Positions 25,401 through 36,402 of a stretch of 64,000 nucleotides of DNA are shown here, piece by piece. The translations under genes and the position numbers were made by a program. Source of the stretch: Geosiphon pyriformis (Eukaryota; Glomeromycota; Glomeromycetes; Archaeosporales; Geosiphonaceae). Numbering within the stretch: position 1 is the first letter of the stretch; each line of letters opens with the position of its first letter. The stretch lies in assembly GCA_016748015.1 (NCBI GenBank), contig JAAOMT010000040.1:62001-126000 (forward strand), given 5' to 3'. The notes beneath the pieces are model-generated. The model saw nothing but the letters and a program-made list of their open reading frames with translations, made no database searches and was not told the DNA's origin.

Positions 25401-26446
25401 AGCATCTTCAATCACTGAATCTACAGCAAAAATAGGAGACTGCGTAGATGTACCCCTTAAAACTGAAAAATTGTCCCCATGAAGAACATTAAAAGTGCTG
25501 TAAGCTGAAGAAATCTTATTCGAAAGGATTTTGGAAAGAATCTTGTAGACCATTTCAATCAGAACAATAGGATGAGTGTTCGTAAGAACTTCTTCTCATT
25601 CATATGGTTTAGGAATCATAAAAACCCAAACTTCTCTTCAAGATCCAGGAATAGACTCACTAACTAAACATAGATTCAAAAGCACCAGAAGCATATCCAA
25701 AACTGATTTGTCACAATGCTTCCACAATTCGTTAGAGATACCAGAGAGACCAGCCGCCTTTCCATCAAGAAGATCCTTGATGACTGCCAACATCTCATTA
25801 AAACTAATCAGACACATGACACCTGAGAAAGCACCATCAAAAACATGCTCCAGAGGCCGATATTGGCAAACCCAATCCCCAGAGATGTCAGAAACCACCC
25901 TATGCTTCCTGGTCCACCCCTCCATGATTTTATCCACCTTCGATTTAACAAAGTCAGGCTCCAAAACCAACTCATCTCCCACAACCAAATGATCTAAAAC
26001 TACCTTGCGAAAGAGACGCTCCAAAACACTCCTAATAGTGTGACTTTTGTCTAGTTCAAAACTTTCCATCCTTTTATTAATAGCCTGTTTGATCGAAGAT
26101 TCTTCAGTGCATTTGAATTCTAACAACTTAGAAGCACAGTACAACTTCCTCACTTTGGCCAGCGCAGAACGAATGGGATCAAAACCAGAACCTGAAAGGA
26201 ACAGAGATTTCACCATCAATGCACTAGAGGAATCAAGCTTATCTCATGTCTCCAACAACAAAGCAAAATCCCCACCAGAAACCAAGCAAGAATTCCTAAC
26301 CAGCTTAGACACCAGCAGCTCCAGTTTATGAAATCTAGACAAAACCTTATTAAAAACACCATCAAAACTCTTGAACCATTTTTTTTTGAAATTTCCATTC
26401 ACTGAAAGAACCATAATTTTTTGAACAACGTTTCACATTTCATCCA
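22495..26446 (-). mobile_element. LINE-C, 5'-truncated copy
   Basis: Minus-strand element of about 3.95 kb. Its 3' end has the family 3' UTR and a (TAA)n tail (22495-22517 on the plus strand). Similarity to copies A, B and D stops at about 26446, inside the linker between endonuclease and reverse transcriptase, a typical 5' truncation from incomplete reverse transcription. It retains far more CG dinucleotides than A, B, D or F, so it is one of the younger copies here. Possible flanking repeats are short and low-complexity, so no target-site duplication is claimed. Confidence 0.85.
22632..26446 (-). pseudogene. LINE-C ORF2 (reverse transcriptase, RNase H), broken by stops
   Basis: One minus-strand frame runs from the truncation point to the stop at 22632. 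The longest uninterrupted part, 23028-25361 (777 codons), covers the RT palm from MRKAYDSIGW through RNase H to the C-terminal zinc motif. The RT box usually read as [FY]xDD is FVND here, and box A reads NMRKAYD instead of DMRKAYD, both G-to-A changes. RNase H shows VYTDGSLSG, the STITELQAITLALECV glutamate block, a DSQ block and VKGHSDVSGNEHADALA. The C-terminal motif CLFCSDVEISDHVFLC (C-x2-C-x7-H-x4-C) is intact. In-frame stops include 25362-25364 and 23028-23030, both Gln to TAG, plus Trp-to-TGA changes upstream (for example near 25638 and in the 26240 region). I found no frameshift. Confidence 0.88.
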
Positions 26447-26529
26447 TTAAAAAATATTTTTGTCTTAGATTTAAAATAATAATTAATTAATTATTATAAA
26501 TTAACAAAATAAATCTTTATTTGAAAAAA

Positions 26530-29500
26530 AAATTTATAATATAACTTTATTATTATTTAATATAATACAATTGTTCTAAGTTCTAAATTAAATATAATTT
26601 ACATATATGCTATATATAACTAGTTAAGGCTATATTATATAGCTATAATAACAAAAACATTAAAATTAGCATTAGTAAAAAATAAAAACTTAATTCTAAA
26701 TCTAAAACCAATAGCTTGATTTTTAATTATATTTAACAAATACACCAATTCTTTAAAAGTATAAGTTTGAAGTTTTTAAAAAAAAATCCATTAAAATTAC
26801 TAATAAGTACAAAATCAAATCTCTTTAACAAAGCATAATATTTAAAATTAAGCAATTATATACTTTTTCTATGCCCTATAACTAAATTACAAACAAAATT
26901 AACCAATTATAACAAGACAAATTTGCCATTAGTAAAAACTAGCTTGGTTTTAATAATTTAAAAACTAAACACAAAACTTTTATATAAAACAATATAAAAA
27001 CTATTATTATTAATATTAAAAATTAATAACTAAAAAATAACCAAAAAATTTACAATAATATCTGTTAAAAATTTTTAAAAACTTACTTTTTTAGCCAATA
27101 AACTAACATAAATAAAAATTTCAAAACTATAAACAAAGCTATAATTGGATATTTTTATTTCATCATAGTCTAAACACAAGATTTTGGAATAATATTTATT
27201 ATACAATTGTTTTTTAGTAACAATTAGAAGTTAATTATACAGAATTTTCAATATATAAATATGTAAACATATTAAGTTTTTGCTAATAAATTCCAATATC
27301 ATATGTAAATTAAAATGTTATATTAGAAAAAAAACAGTCTAGTTAATATTATTATAAAAAGATATATTAATTATATTAACATTAAAACTTATTTTTTAAA
27401 AGACTCAATTAATAATATTATTTAATAACTTGATAAAACAATAAGTATTACTTAAAATAACTTTGCTATTTGTGATCAAAAACTGCTTTTTAATATTAAA
27501 AAACAACACCAGTTCAGAAAAAATATAGCACTAGTCAAACTATTGGCATATTTATTATTCTAAATACTAAAATATTTCTTAATTTTATTCTATTTTATAT
27601 AAATATTTCTATTCTTAATAATGTTAATAATATGATAATATTCAATTTAATACAGATTGTAAAAGTTTAAACTGAATAAATTCAACTTGGTTTAATATGT
27701 ATTCAAAGCAGCTTGACTATTTAAACATAACAAAACACTTATAAATAATAAAATATATTTAAGAGCCAATATTATAACTTGTAATTTAACCAAAACTAAA
27801 AACAAAAAACCATAAGTTTTAATTCCAATTTTATTTTTTTTATTTTTAAATTAAATTATAGCATCATTTCAAACTTAAAAAAAATCAAAATCTCTTATTA
27901 TACTATTTATAAAAACTGTAAAATTTAATATTAGTTTTTAATAATTTAGAGTAAATAACCACAAAATCTTTTAAATTTAAAACACTTGATCTAGTTAAAA
28001 AATCATTTAATCTAAGAAAAATCAATAAGATTACTAGTAATAATAAAATTAAAAACCAACAAAAACCAAAAAAAACTAGGTTTTAAAAGTCTAAATATTT
28101 TTAATAATAGAACTTTTTTTATAAAAAACATTTACCATAATAATTTAAAAGCTAATTAACAAAAATTATTCTAAAATGCTTAAGAAATTTGATTGTTTTA
28201 AAATACTCTAATTAACCAAAAATATTCAAAACTAGAATATTACTTTTATACCAAAAAGCATTAAATGTATTAATAATAATAAAAACAGATATTAGAGAAA
28301 AAGAACTTATTATTTAAATTATATGCTTATACTCCTTGTTTTTGAGTTAAAGCCAGAGCTGCTAGACAAAAAAATAAAGGCTTAATTTGTTTTTACCAAT
28401 TTTATAAAGTCGAATTAGTAAAAATAGTACAGCCAGAACATTTTTACCAAGAATTAAAAATCTTATAAAACACAAAAAAGCAAACAATACAGACAAAAAA
28501 ATCATTAATAGAAAAGATTCTAAATTTAACAAAAAAATACAATAGATTGCAAAGAGTTCAATTAAATATTTGTAAGTTCATAAGTCTGTGCCTAAACAGT
28601 CTGTTTAGTATTCTAAAAGTATTTATAAAAAACACAATTAATGTAATTTTTTTTTATTTAAATTTGTTCAAAAAACTTTAAATTATAAAGAAAAAAGTAA
28701 TAAATAATTTTATTAAAAAAATTTCAGAATAAGTTTGTCTTTTATTTAAGACATTTCTTAATTAAACAATTTTACTAGTTGTAATAATTTTTGTTAACAA
28801 AACTGAACTATATTTTATAACTTATGATAGGCTATAATACTATAAAAACCAGATATAAGAATTGTTTATTTGAAACTATCTTACATAGAACCAATAATAT
28901 AAAAAATTTGATGTCTTTATTTGCTTTCTTAAAACTAAAACCAGAAAAACTAGCAGTTAACAAAAATATTCCCAAGTATTTATAAGACTTATTAGACTTT
29001 ATAACAGAAACAAAAAAACCATAAATGCTTAATATAATGTTTTTAATTTTTATATTAATAAATATAACAACAGTTTTGTTTATATTAATAATAATGTTTA
29101 TATTATCAAAAAATTTATTAGCAATATTTAAAATGTTCTAAGTAATAGTATAACTGTTTTTAACTTATATTATATTATTAACAAAAGCACTTGTCATAAA
29201 ATAAAAAGTAAAACTAATATTGAACTCTATTTTGCCAGTTTTTGTCATAAATTTAGAGTTTATATAATAACCAAAAACAAATTTATGCTTCTTAATTTTA
29301 CATAAAAAAAAGCATAAAAAATATACTACAAAAAAAAAGAAAAAACTTTATCTTAATTTAAGCTATTTTATATTATATATATATTAAATAAACTAAAATT
29401 TGTTATTACTTAATTAATATGATTATTGTAAATATAATTAAAAAATTGAATAAATTTGTTATATATCTTGATTTTTTTTAAGCTCTTTTTAAGATGTTTT

Positions 29501-30240
29501 TATCTAACAGAATTATAAGTTTTGTATATGTCTTAAAGCACTAATTAAACTTTTCTGTTTTTTTCCAAAGCATTTTTCATAACTAATTTAATAGTAAAAA
29601 TAAGAAACTATGTAGATATATTTTTTAAAACTAAAAAATTATCTTTTTTGAGCATATTGTTACCAGTAAAATTTTAGTTAGTAATTAACATGAAATTATC
29701 TTATAATTTCTATTATTAAATTAGTACATACTATTATTATTTCAATTATCATTTATTATTTAATCAAATTATTAAATATTATTATTCAATTAATAATCCA
29801 AACTCTTATAATACTATTTAGAGACTTTTCATTAGACAATATATGTTACAACAAAAAAATATCATAAAAAAAGACAAAATGTTTAGAAAAATTGTAAGTT
29901 AATTGCATAAATGTTTTAACAAATAAGATTGCTATTTTTTTTTATGATTTTTGACCAATCTAATTAGAAAACTGTTCTAGTTTTCTGTAGTAACTGCTAT
30001 TAATATTTATAATAAAAAACTTTGTAACATGTTTACTATTTGGCTTATTAACTATTAGTAAATACTTTTTATAATAAAAAACTTTAAATTAATCAAAATA
30101 TTCTAATATTTGAATCCTATTTCTCAAACTGTTTGTGCCAATACAATTAAGAATAGAGTTATAGAACTCTATATCTTGAGTAGACAAAAATTAAGAGTAA
30201 GCACTATTTTTATTATGAAAAATTTCTTTTTTTTATCTAT
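26530..30240 (-). mobile_element. LINE-H, decayed 5'-truncated relic
   Basis: AT-rich minus-strand relic. The left end (about 26560-26700) aligns loosely with the LINE 3' UTR. The segment around 29280-29420 aligns with the RT region of copy C near 25110-25230. Similarity fades near 30180-30240, giving about the same extent as copy C. No open frame of note remains. Confidence 0.6.
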
Positions 30241-31269
30241 ATTTATAATATAATAAACATATTTAAGTACTATTAAGTTCAAAATTTTTTTTAGATTAAA
30301 TCTTTGAATATTTTTTAATAACAAAGTCTTTGTTTTTGTTATTGCTCATTATATTAATAACAATTGGAACTTTTAATAAACAATAATTGATTTTGGATTA
30401 ATGAATAAATAACATAATAGAATAAATATTGTAAACAAATTTTTTAAAGTATTAAAAGATTATAGAATTACATCAAAGATACATATATATATTCTTACAT
30501 AAATTTGGGTTAATTAATGGCCAATAATAAGATTGGCATATTATATAGTATATTAGTATTATCTGAAACTCAGAGTTATTATAATGCCTATATCATTAAA
30601 AATTGCATTTTCTTAATATTGGCTTAAGTTGGTTTTTATTATTGCTCCAAAGCTGAATTTTTGGTATTGATATTATCTAAAGCTTAGAGTTATTATAGTG
30701 TTTATATTATTAAAAACTGTATTTTCTTAATGTTAGCTTAATTTATATATTATAAATATAAGCATAGAAATTTGTGTATTAAGTATAAGCTATAGATTTT
30801 AAAGTATTAAAAACAACAAGTTATGCAAAATTTAATTCTTCAAATTATTCTAAATAATATTTACTTAAATATATTAATTAATACTGTAGTTAATAGTATA
30901 TTGGCAATTTTAAATATAACATTTTATATATTATGTATTATATTAAGATTAATATTTTGGTGTAAATACAGAGCAAAAAAAAATAACCAGTTTATTTTTA
31001 AAAAAGAGTATATATATATGTTTAATAAAAGACCATATATTAAAAAATTAAAATTATTTTTATCTTAATTTAAAATCTATTTCTAATATAGAGCTGGCCA
31101 ATTAACTTTAAAATTACATTAATAAAAACCTATTCCAATTAAGTAATCAAGTATCTATAAATAAAAATAAAATCTTTAGTTATAATTTCAGTCATATTTA
31201 GCATCAGATTTTTTTATATTTATTTAGCTGTAAAACTTTGTACTGATTATGTTTTTAAAACATAAAAAG
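30241..31269. other. AT-rich spacer with a diverged direct repeat
   Basis: No recognisable gene. An 81-codon open frame at 30823-31068 has only low-complexity Ile/Leu/Asn text. The notable structure is the direct repeat listed separately. Confidence 0.4.
30556..30744. repeat. Diverged direct repeat, about 75-bp units at 113-bp spacing
   Basis: The units begin at 30556 and about 30669 and share ATTATCT, AGAGTTATTATA, CATTAAAAA/TATTAAAAA and ATTTTCTTAAT in order. Most differences are C/T or G/A, in line with the decay seen in the transposons around it. Confidence 0.6.
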
Positions 31270-33557
31270 ATATTAACATAATTATAAAGACTTATAGTAA
31301 ACAACAAAAATTTGGAGTTATCTAAAAGAAATTAGAATGATATCTAGATGGCAGTATTAAACATCATGTTTTTGAATGTGAATTTAATGGCCAATATAAA
31401 CCAAAAAAAAATCAACATTTAAAATTATCAGAACACCAAATCAAAATATTAAGAATATAGTTAATATGCCAATATTAATTGTACTAAAAACTCATGCAAA
31501 TAAATCTTATTATTTTTGACAATATATATAATTATCTATTATATCTTAATACTAAAAAATATGCTTTAACATATTGAAAAATTTCAGATGACATTCTTTA
31601 AAATATCTAATTTTTTACAGAATGTGTAACTTTATTAATTATTACCCAAAAAAATTATTAAAAGTAAATTTCCAATAGCATTTATTTTTGATTGTGATCT
31701 TACAAATACAATACAAAAATTTAAAATTTATAACAACAAAAAGCACAATACATTTTGCTTGTTAACAATTTTTATAAATTGCAAATCAAATAATTATAAA
31801 TAGATTATAGAGTTTAAAATTGATAAAAATCGGCTTATTTATGTATTTTAGATGTCTTTTATACAAGTTGTTCTTTAGTTAGAGTACCATAATATTGTTT
31901 TAAATGACAATACAACAAAGATTAATCACTATTAAATATTAATTTTTTTTTTATTATAGACAATAATACAAGATTCTATCTTGTTACACAAGTCTTTATA
32001 TTAAATAAAACTGCCAAATTATATAAATAGATTCTAGAATACATAAAAAAAGCAATAATAACAGAACTATTAGTGTTTATTATTAATGCTAATTCTACAG
32101 CAAATACAGTAGTTATTTAAGTATATAAAATAACTTACCAAATTCATTGTATTTTTTATATTAATAAAAACTTATTAAAAATTTTTAAGTTAAAGCTTTA
32201 TAATTAATATGAAAGCTTTGTTTATGATTTTTTTCTATGTCACAATAGTTTATGTAAAAAAATTTTATATAAACAATAATTACAATTTACTAAAACATAT
32301 GTTAATGCTAAAAATTACTTAATAAAAGCTCTTTATTTCAGTCAGCAAGCATAAACTTGTGTATTTACATCAAAAATATTTACTGCAAAAACTCAAACTA
32401 TCTTTCATATTAAAGGCTTTAACAATATTATTAAATATATGTTTTTAGCAAATAACAGTTTTGTAATTTTACTAGTGTATTAGATACAAAACTTAAAAAT
32501 AAGACAGAATAAAACCATTTTTTTGAATATTATATATTCTTATCTTATATAAGAATTATATCAGTTGGCCATAATCTTTTTTTTGGAGTCAATAAACAAA
32601 TAACTCAATATTTCATGCCTTATATTTTATCTATAAAACATTTAAAAATAACACAATATTTATATTTTATTATAAATTAATTATTATTAAATATTAATAT
32701 TTATAATGTGATAAGAGAATTTATTTCTTAGTGTACTTTTTTAAATTATTTATTTAACAATATTTTAATATTTAAAATTTCAGTCTTAATATAATAAGTA
32801 ATTTTATTAAGAATCTGTATAATATAAAACAAATATTATTGAAATCAATAGTTACTGAAGTCAATAGAAAAAACATCAAAGAAATATAGAAAGTTACAAA
32901 CCTATGACCAAAAAACAATAAACATTCATACTTTATTATAATTGTTAATTCTATTACTTATTTTTGTTTATGTTTATTTAATATATCTTATAGTATTGCT
33001 TATTATTATTATTTTTAAGTAATACTACATTCAAATAATATTTTTATAATAGTATATTAATAAAAAAAAACAATAATTTAATCACTAAAGCTTTTTGCTT
33101 TGCAAATTAAAAGGCTGCAAAAAATTTTTCTACCAAAATGGTAATTCTAAATCTTTTAACTATATCTAAAACCATTACCAATGTTTTATGCCTTGCAATA
33201 CAAAGAAAACAAAAATATGGTAAAATATAGGAACTTATATAACAGGCTGTTTAGTTCACTATTAAATATAACAATTATAGTAAAATAATAATATAATTAA
33301 GGCAATTTATTGGCCAACATAAAAAAATAGTGCCTATATTTCAAAATTAAAACCAAATTCTGGAAAACAATCAAGTTAATAATGCTAATAAAAAAAATAA
33401 GCTTAAGCAAGTTGAAAATTTATTAATATCACAACATAAAAAACACTCAAAAACCAAATATTATAAGTTTACTATTGAAAAAAAAAACCATGCACAAAAA
33501 TACATTTGTAATAGATATGATTTTTTAGAACATAATAGTACAAAATATCAAAATTAA
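31270..33557 (+). pseudogene. Decayed FAR1/MULE-type transposase
   Basis: A plus-strand frame with many stops still reads as a Mutator-like transposase of the FAR1 type. The N-terminal DNA-binding part gives DGSIKHHVFECEFNGQYKPKK (about 31345-31410). Later pieces read VDNNTRFYLVTQ, TYQIHCIFYI and ESFVYDFFLCHNSLC, then YVNAKNYLIKALYF, and GFNNIIKYMFLANNSF near the end of the catalytic region. The C-terminus is a degenerate CCHC knuckle, CNRYDFLEHNSTKYQ (33507-33554), in which the second and fourth Cys are Tyr (TGT to TAT), followed by a stop at 33555-33557. One early Arg codon is TGA. Terminal inverted repeats were not found by eye. Family identity is from remembered motif order, not a search. 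Confidence 0.75.
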
Positions 33558-34367
33558 ATAAAATTTAGTTAATTATTTGTTTATTTTTTATTGTGCAATA
33601 ACTAAACATTGTATTTATTTTTAATAAAATTAATAATTCAACTTTAATTTATTCAATAAAAATAAATAATACACATTATTATTACATATTATTTTTTTAA
33701 AATTTAATAAAATTTTTAATTCTAATTAAAGCTATTTTCGAGGTTGTTTTATATAACAGGTTGTTACAACTAGATTTATCTTTATATTTTAATTAGTTAA
33801 TATTATATTGATTTCAATAGAATAATTATTTCAGTAAAAGTTTCTATTATAATTATTAAAACTTTAAAGAAATTTAAATGTTTAATAGAATTTTAAAAGT
33901 TTAATGCTAATATTAGTTTATATGATCTAATTTTTAAGATATAAAAAGTATATAAACTTTATTTTGGTTAATAATAGTTTTTAAAACTTGGTATTTAATT
34001 AATAAATATATTAATTTGATAAGTTTTTTAACACTAATTATTTGGATTTGTTAATAAATATTAAATTGAAAAATTTTTTCAATTTTTAGCTTAATTTAAT
34101 ATATAAACAGACCAATAAAAATAAATAAAAATATAAAATTAGTAATATTAATAGAGTAATTTAAAAAAAGTTTAGCAGTTTGTCTTTGAATATTGCTTTA
34201 CAGATTAAAAATAACTTTAAATTTTGTAAAATAAAAACCAATTTCAATAATATGTAAATATTATTTAACAAAATTTTGCTTTTTGTAATTAATATTGTAT
34301 TTTTAAAAATATGGTCTTAATATAATAACTTGGCCAAAAGTATTATATTTTCTAAATTTTTTAAGTT
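33558..34367. other. AT-rich spacer 5' of LINE-A
   Basis: No open frame with recognisable content. It may include the 3' end of the MULE element, but I could not define its terminus. Confidence 0.4.
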
Positions 34368-34383
34368 AAAATTACTTTTATTT
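34368..34383. repeat. Left target-site duplication of LINE-A
   Basis: AAAATTACTTTTATTT; matches 41222-41237 at 15 of 16 positions, with one A/G difference. It brackets the 5' end and the post-tail end of the element exactly. Confidence 0.8.
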
Positions 34384-34539
34384 TACAAAAAAACAAAAAT
34401 AGAAAACTTCTTTCTCTCCTTCATCCCAAATTCCTGAAAAAGAGTCAAATTTTGAAAGAAGTTTTTTTCTGTTTTTTATATATTGTCTTCCATTATTTCA
34501 CAAGAAACAAACTCTTTTGTTGTTGGTTTGGCTGCCACT

Positions 34540-36402
34540 ATGAGTGGTCCTAGTGTTAAGAGAAGGTCAGCCAGAGTTTTGACCACTGGTTCGGTTGGTG
34601 GTGGTTCAGGTTATAAAATTAAGAAACCTTCTGGTGGTGCTAAGCTCTCAAGTAGTGGTACAACTCTTGAAAGTGGTGGGTCTGGTCGTGTGGTTGGGCA
34701 GTTTAATGGCATGGATACTGATGAAAAAGCTTCCGAAGGTGAAGGAGTACCTAATTCCAAGATGAATACGCCTCAAGCCAAGCATTTCAATAATAGTGCA
34801 ATTATTGGCTCTCCTTTCGGCTCTATTAATTATGACATGGAAGAGAAAGAGGAAGTTTTCCTTCTTCTTTGTAAGTCTTTCTCTTTGGATAAGGTGTAAG
34901 TGGATCCCAAAATTATTAAAACTCAAGTGGAAGTGACCGTAAAGAAATCATTCACTTTGGACATTAATCTTTCGGCTGTAGAAAAGAAATCGGCAACAGC
35001 CAAAACTCAGGTCATAAGAAAATTATTTTCAGGAATCAATGGTTTTGGGGGGGCCACTACCTCTTCAAAATTTGAAGGGATTATCTGATCAACGTTTACT
35101 TCATCAGAAAGCATGGAAAAGGCCGTGTCATTGGCCAGAGAAAATAACATCATAGTAAACAGTGATCTCAAGAGACAAGGAATTTACTCAGATCGAGCCA
35201 TAGTAATCAAGGAAATTTCTATGGATACACCAAAAGAAATGATTGTCACCGCAGTATCCAAGTTTGGAGAAATTAAGTCGATCAAAATCCAGTTGATTGG
35301 TTTATGGCAAAAGACTGTGGTAGAATTTGCTAAACTAGAACAGGCTGTGTCTTTGGCTGCTAGGTGGTTCTTTCTGATTAGTAAAGACTCGGTTTGTGTG
35401 GCTATGATGATAGACAATTGTGAAACTTGGGCATCTAGAGATCAGTTTAAGGCACTTTTGTTCACTTTGCCAGTGGAAACTACTGCTCATGATCTTGGGG
35501 ATCTTCTTGAAGGGGGTGATGGAAAAACTTGTGTCATAAATCGGTCATTGGAGACTGGTAATAGGGTCTGCTGTGCTGTTGTTTGTTTTAATTCTGATGA
35601 GGTTTTGGAGTTAGCTTTTCGCACAGAGCCAATCTTTGGTGGTGTGAAACTCTCATGGGCTAGGCTGGATTTGGTTCACTGTGAACAGTATAAGAAGTTC
35701 AGTCATTCTGCCTTGGAATGTAATACTGAGGTTGCGTCAGTTCTTAAACCTTCAAAGTTTTTTATAAAACCTGCCAACCTAGATACTTGTCTCTAGCTGG
35801 CCAAGTTGTATACAAAGAAAAATGTACCAATCTCTCATCCTGTTGTCTTTGGTGGCAAATCTTGGGCCCAAGTGGTCTCAGTTGCTTCAGTTTCTTATGG
35901 TTTTCATGCTGGTTCTGGTTCCGGTTCCCCACTTTCTGGTGCTCTGAGTTCGGGTGGGGCATCTTCTCCTCTACTTGTGGTCAATTCTTCTTTGGATGCT
36001 CACTTAGTGCTTCTGGAACGCTCTGTGAAGCTTTTGTCTGATCAAATTTTGGACATTTTTTCTTGTCTTGACAATATTGGTTCAATACCCTTGGCACCTT
36101 CCTCTTAAATGGTTCCTTCTGTGGTTGTTTTTCAGTCTCCAACTTCTGTTCCTCTTGTGGTTGCAAACTCTGACTTGGATTTTGACATGGCAGTTGATGA
36201 TTTTGTTGTCCAGCCTATTTTTTTCTCTCCAGGTGTTGCCGATTTGCTCTTAGGTCTGAGTAGTTCCAAAGTCCTGACTTCCAAAGTTGGTGGTCTGAAA
36301 TCGAAGTTGGTTGCCCTCGACATCTTCGTTGGTTTGATTTTGGCTAAGTTAGATCAGTTGTGTGCTGGCTCAGGTTCTTCAGTTATCTCTTCGTCCCAAT
36401 GA
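34540..36402 (+). pseudogene. LINE-A ORF1 (RRM-like, zinc-knuckle RNA-binding protein), four stops
   Basis: A single frame from ATG 34540 to TGA 36400-36402, interrupted at 34897 (TAA, from a Trp codon), 35086 (TGA, from Arg), 35794 (TAG, Gln in copy B) and 36106 (TAA, Gln in copy B). The N-terminus is Ser/Gly-rich and basic. Two RRM-like blocks follow: AIVIKEI to KTVVEFAKLEQAVSLA (about 35190-35370), and ALLFTLPVETTAHDLGDLL to VKLSWARL (about 35450-35670). Next comes a CCHC knuckle in which the second Cys is Tyr (CEQYKKFSHSALEC), then a Ser/Val-rich tail with a C-terminal LKSKLVALD heptad-like stretch. ORF1 proteins of this kind bind LINE RNA. No frameshift is present. Confidence 0.85.

Noticed and set aside
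22495-26460. Target-site duplication of LINE-C
   Set aside because: Flanks share only short A/T runs; nothing beyond low-complexity similarity.
30823-31068. 81-codon open frame of Ile/Leu/Asn-rich text
   Set aside because: Low complexity expected from AT-rich DNA; no membrane-protein or domain signature beyond hydrophobicity.
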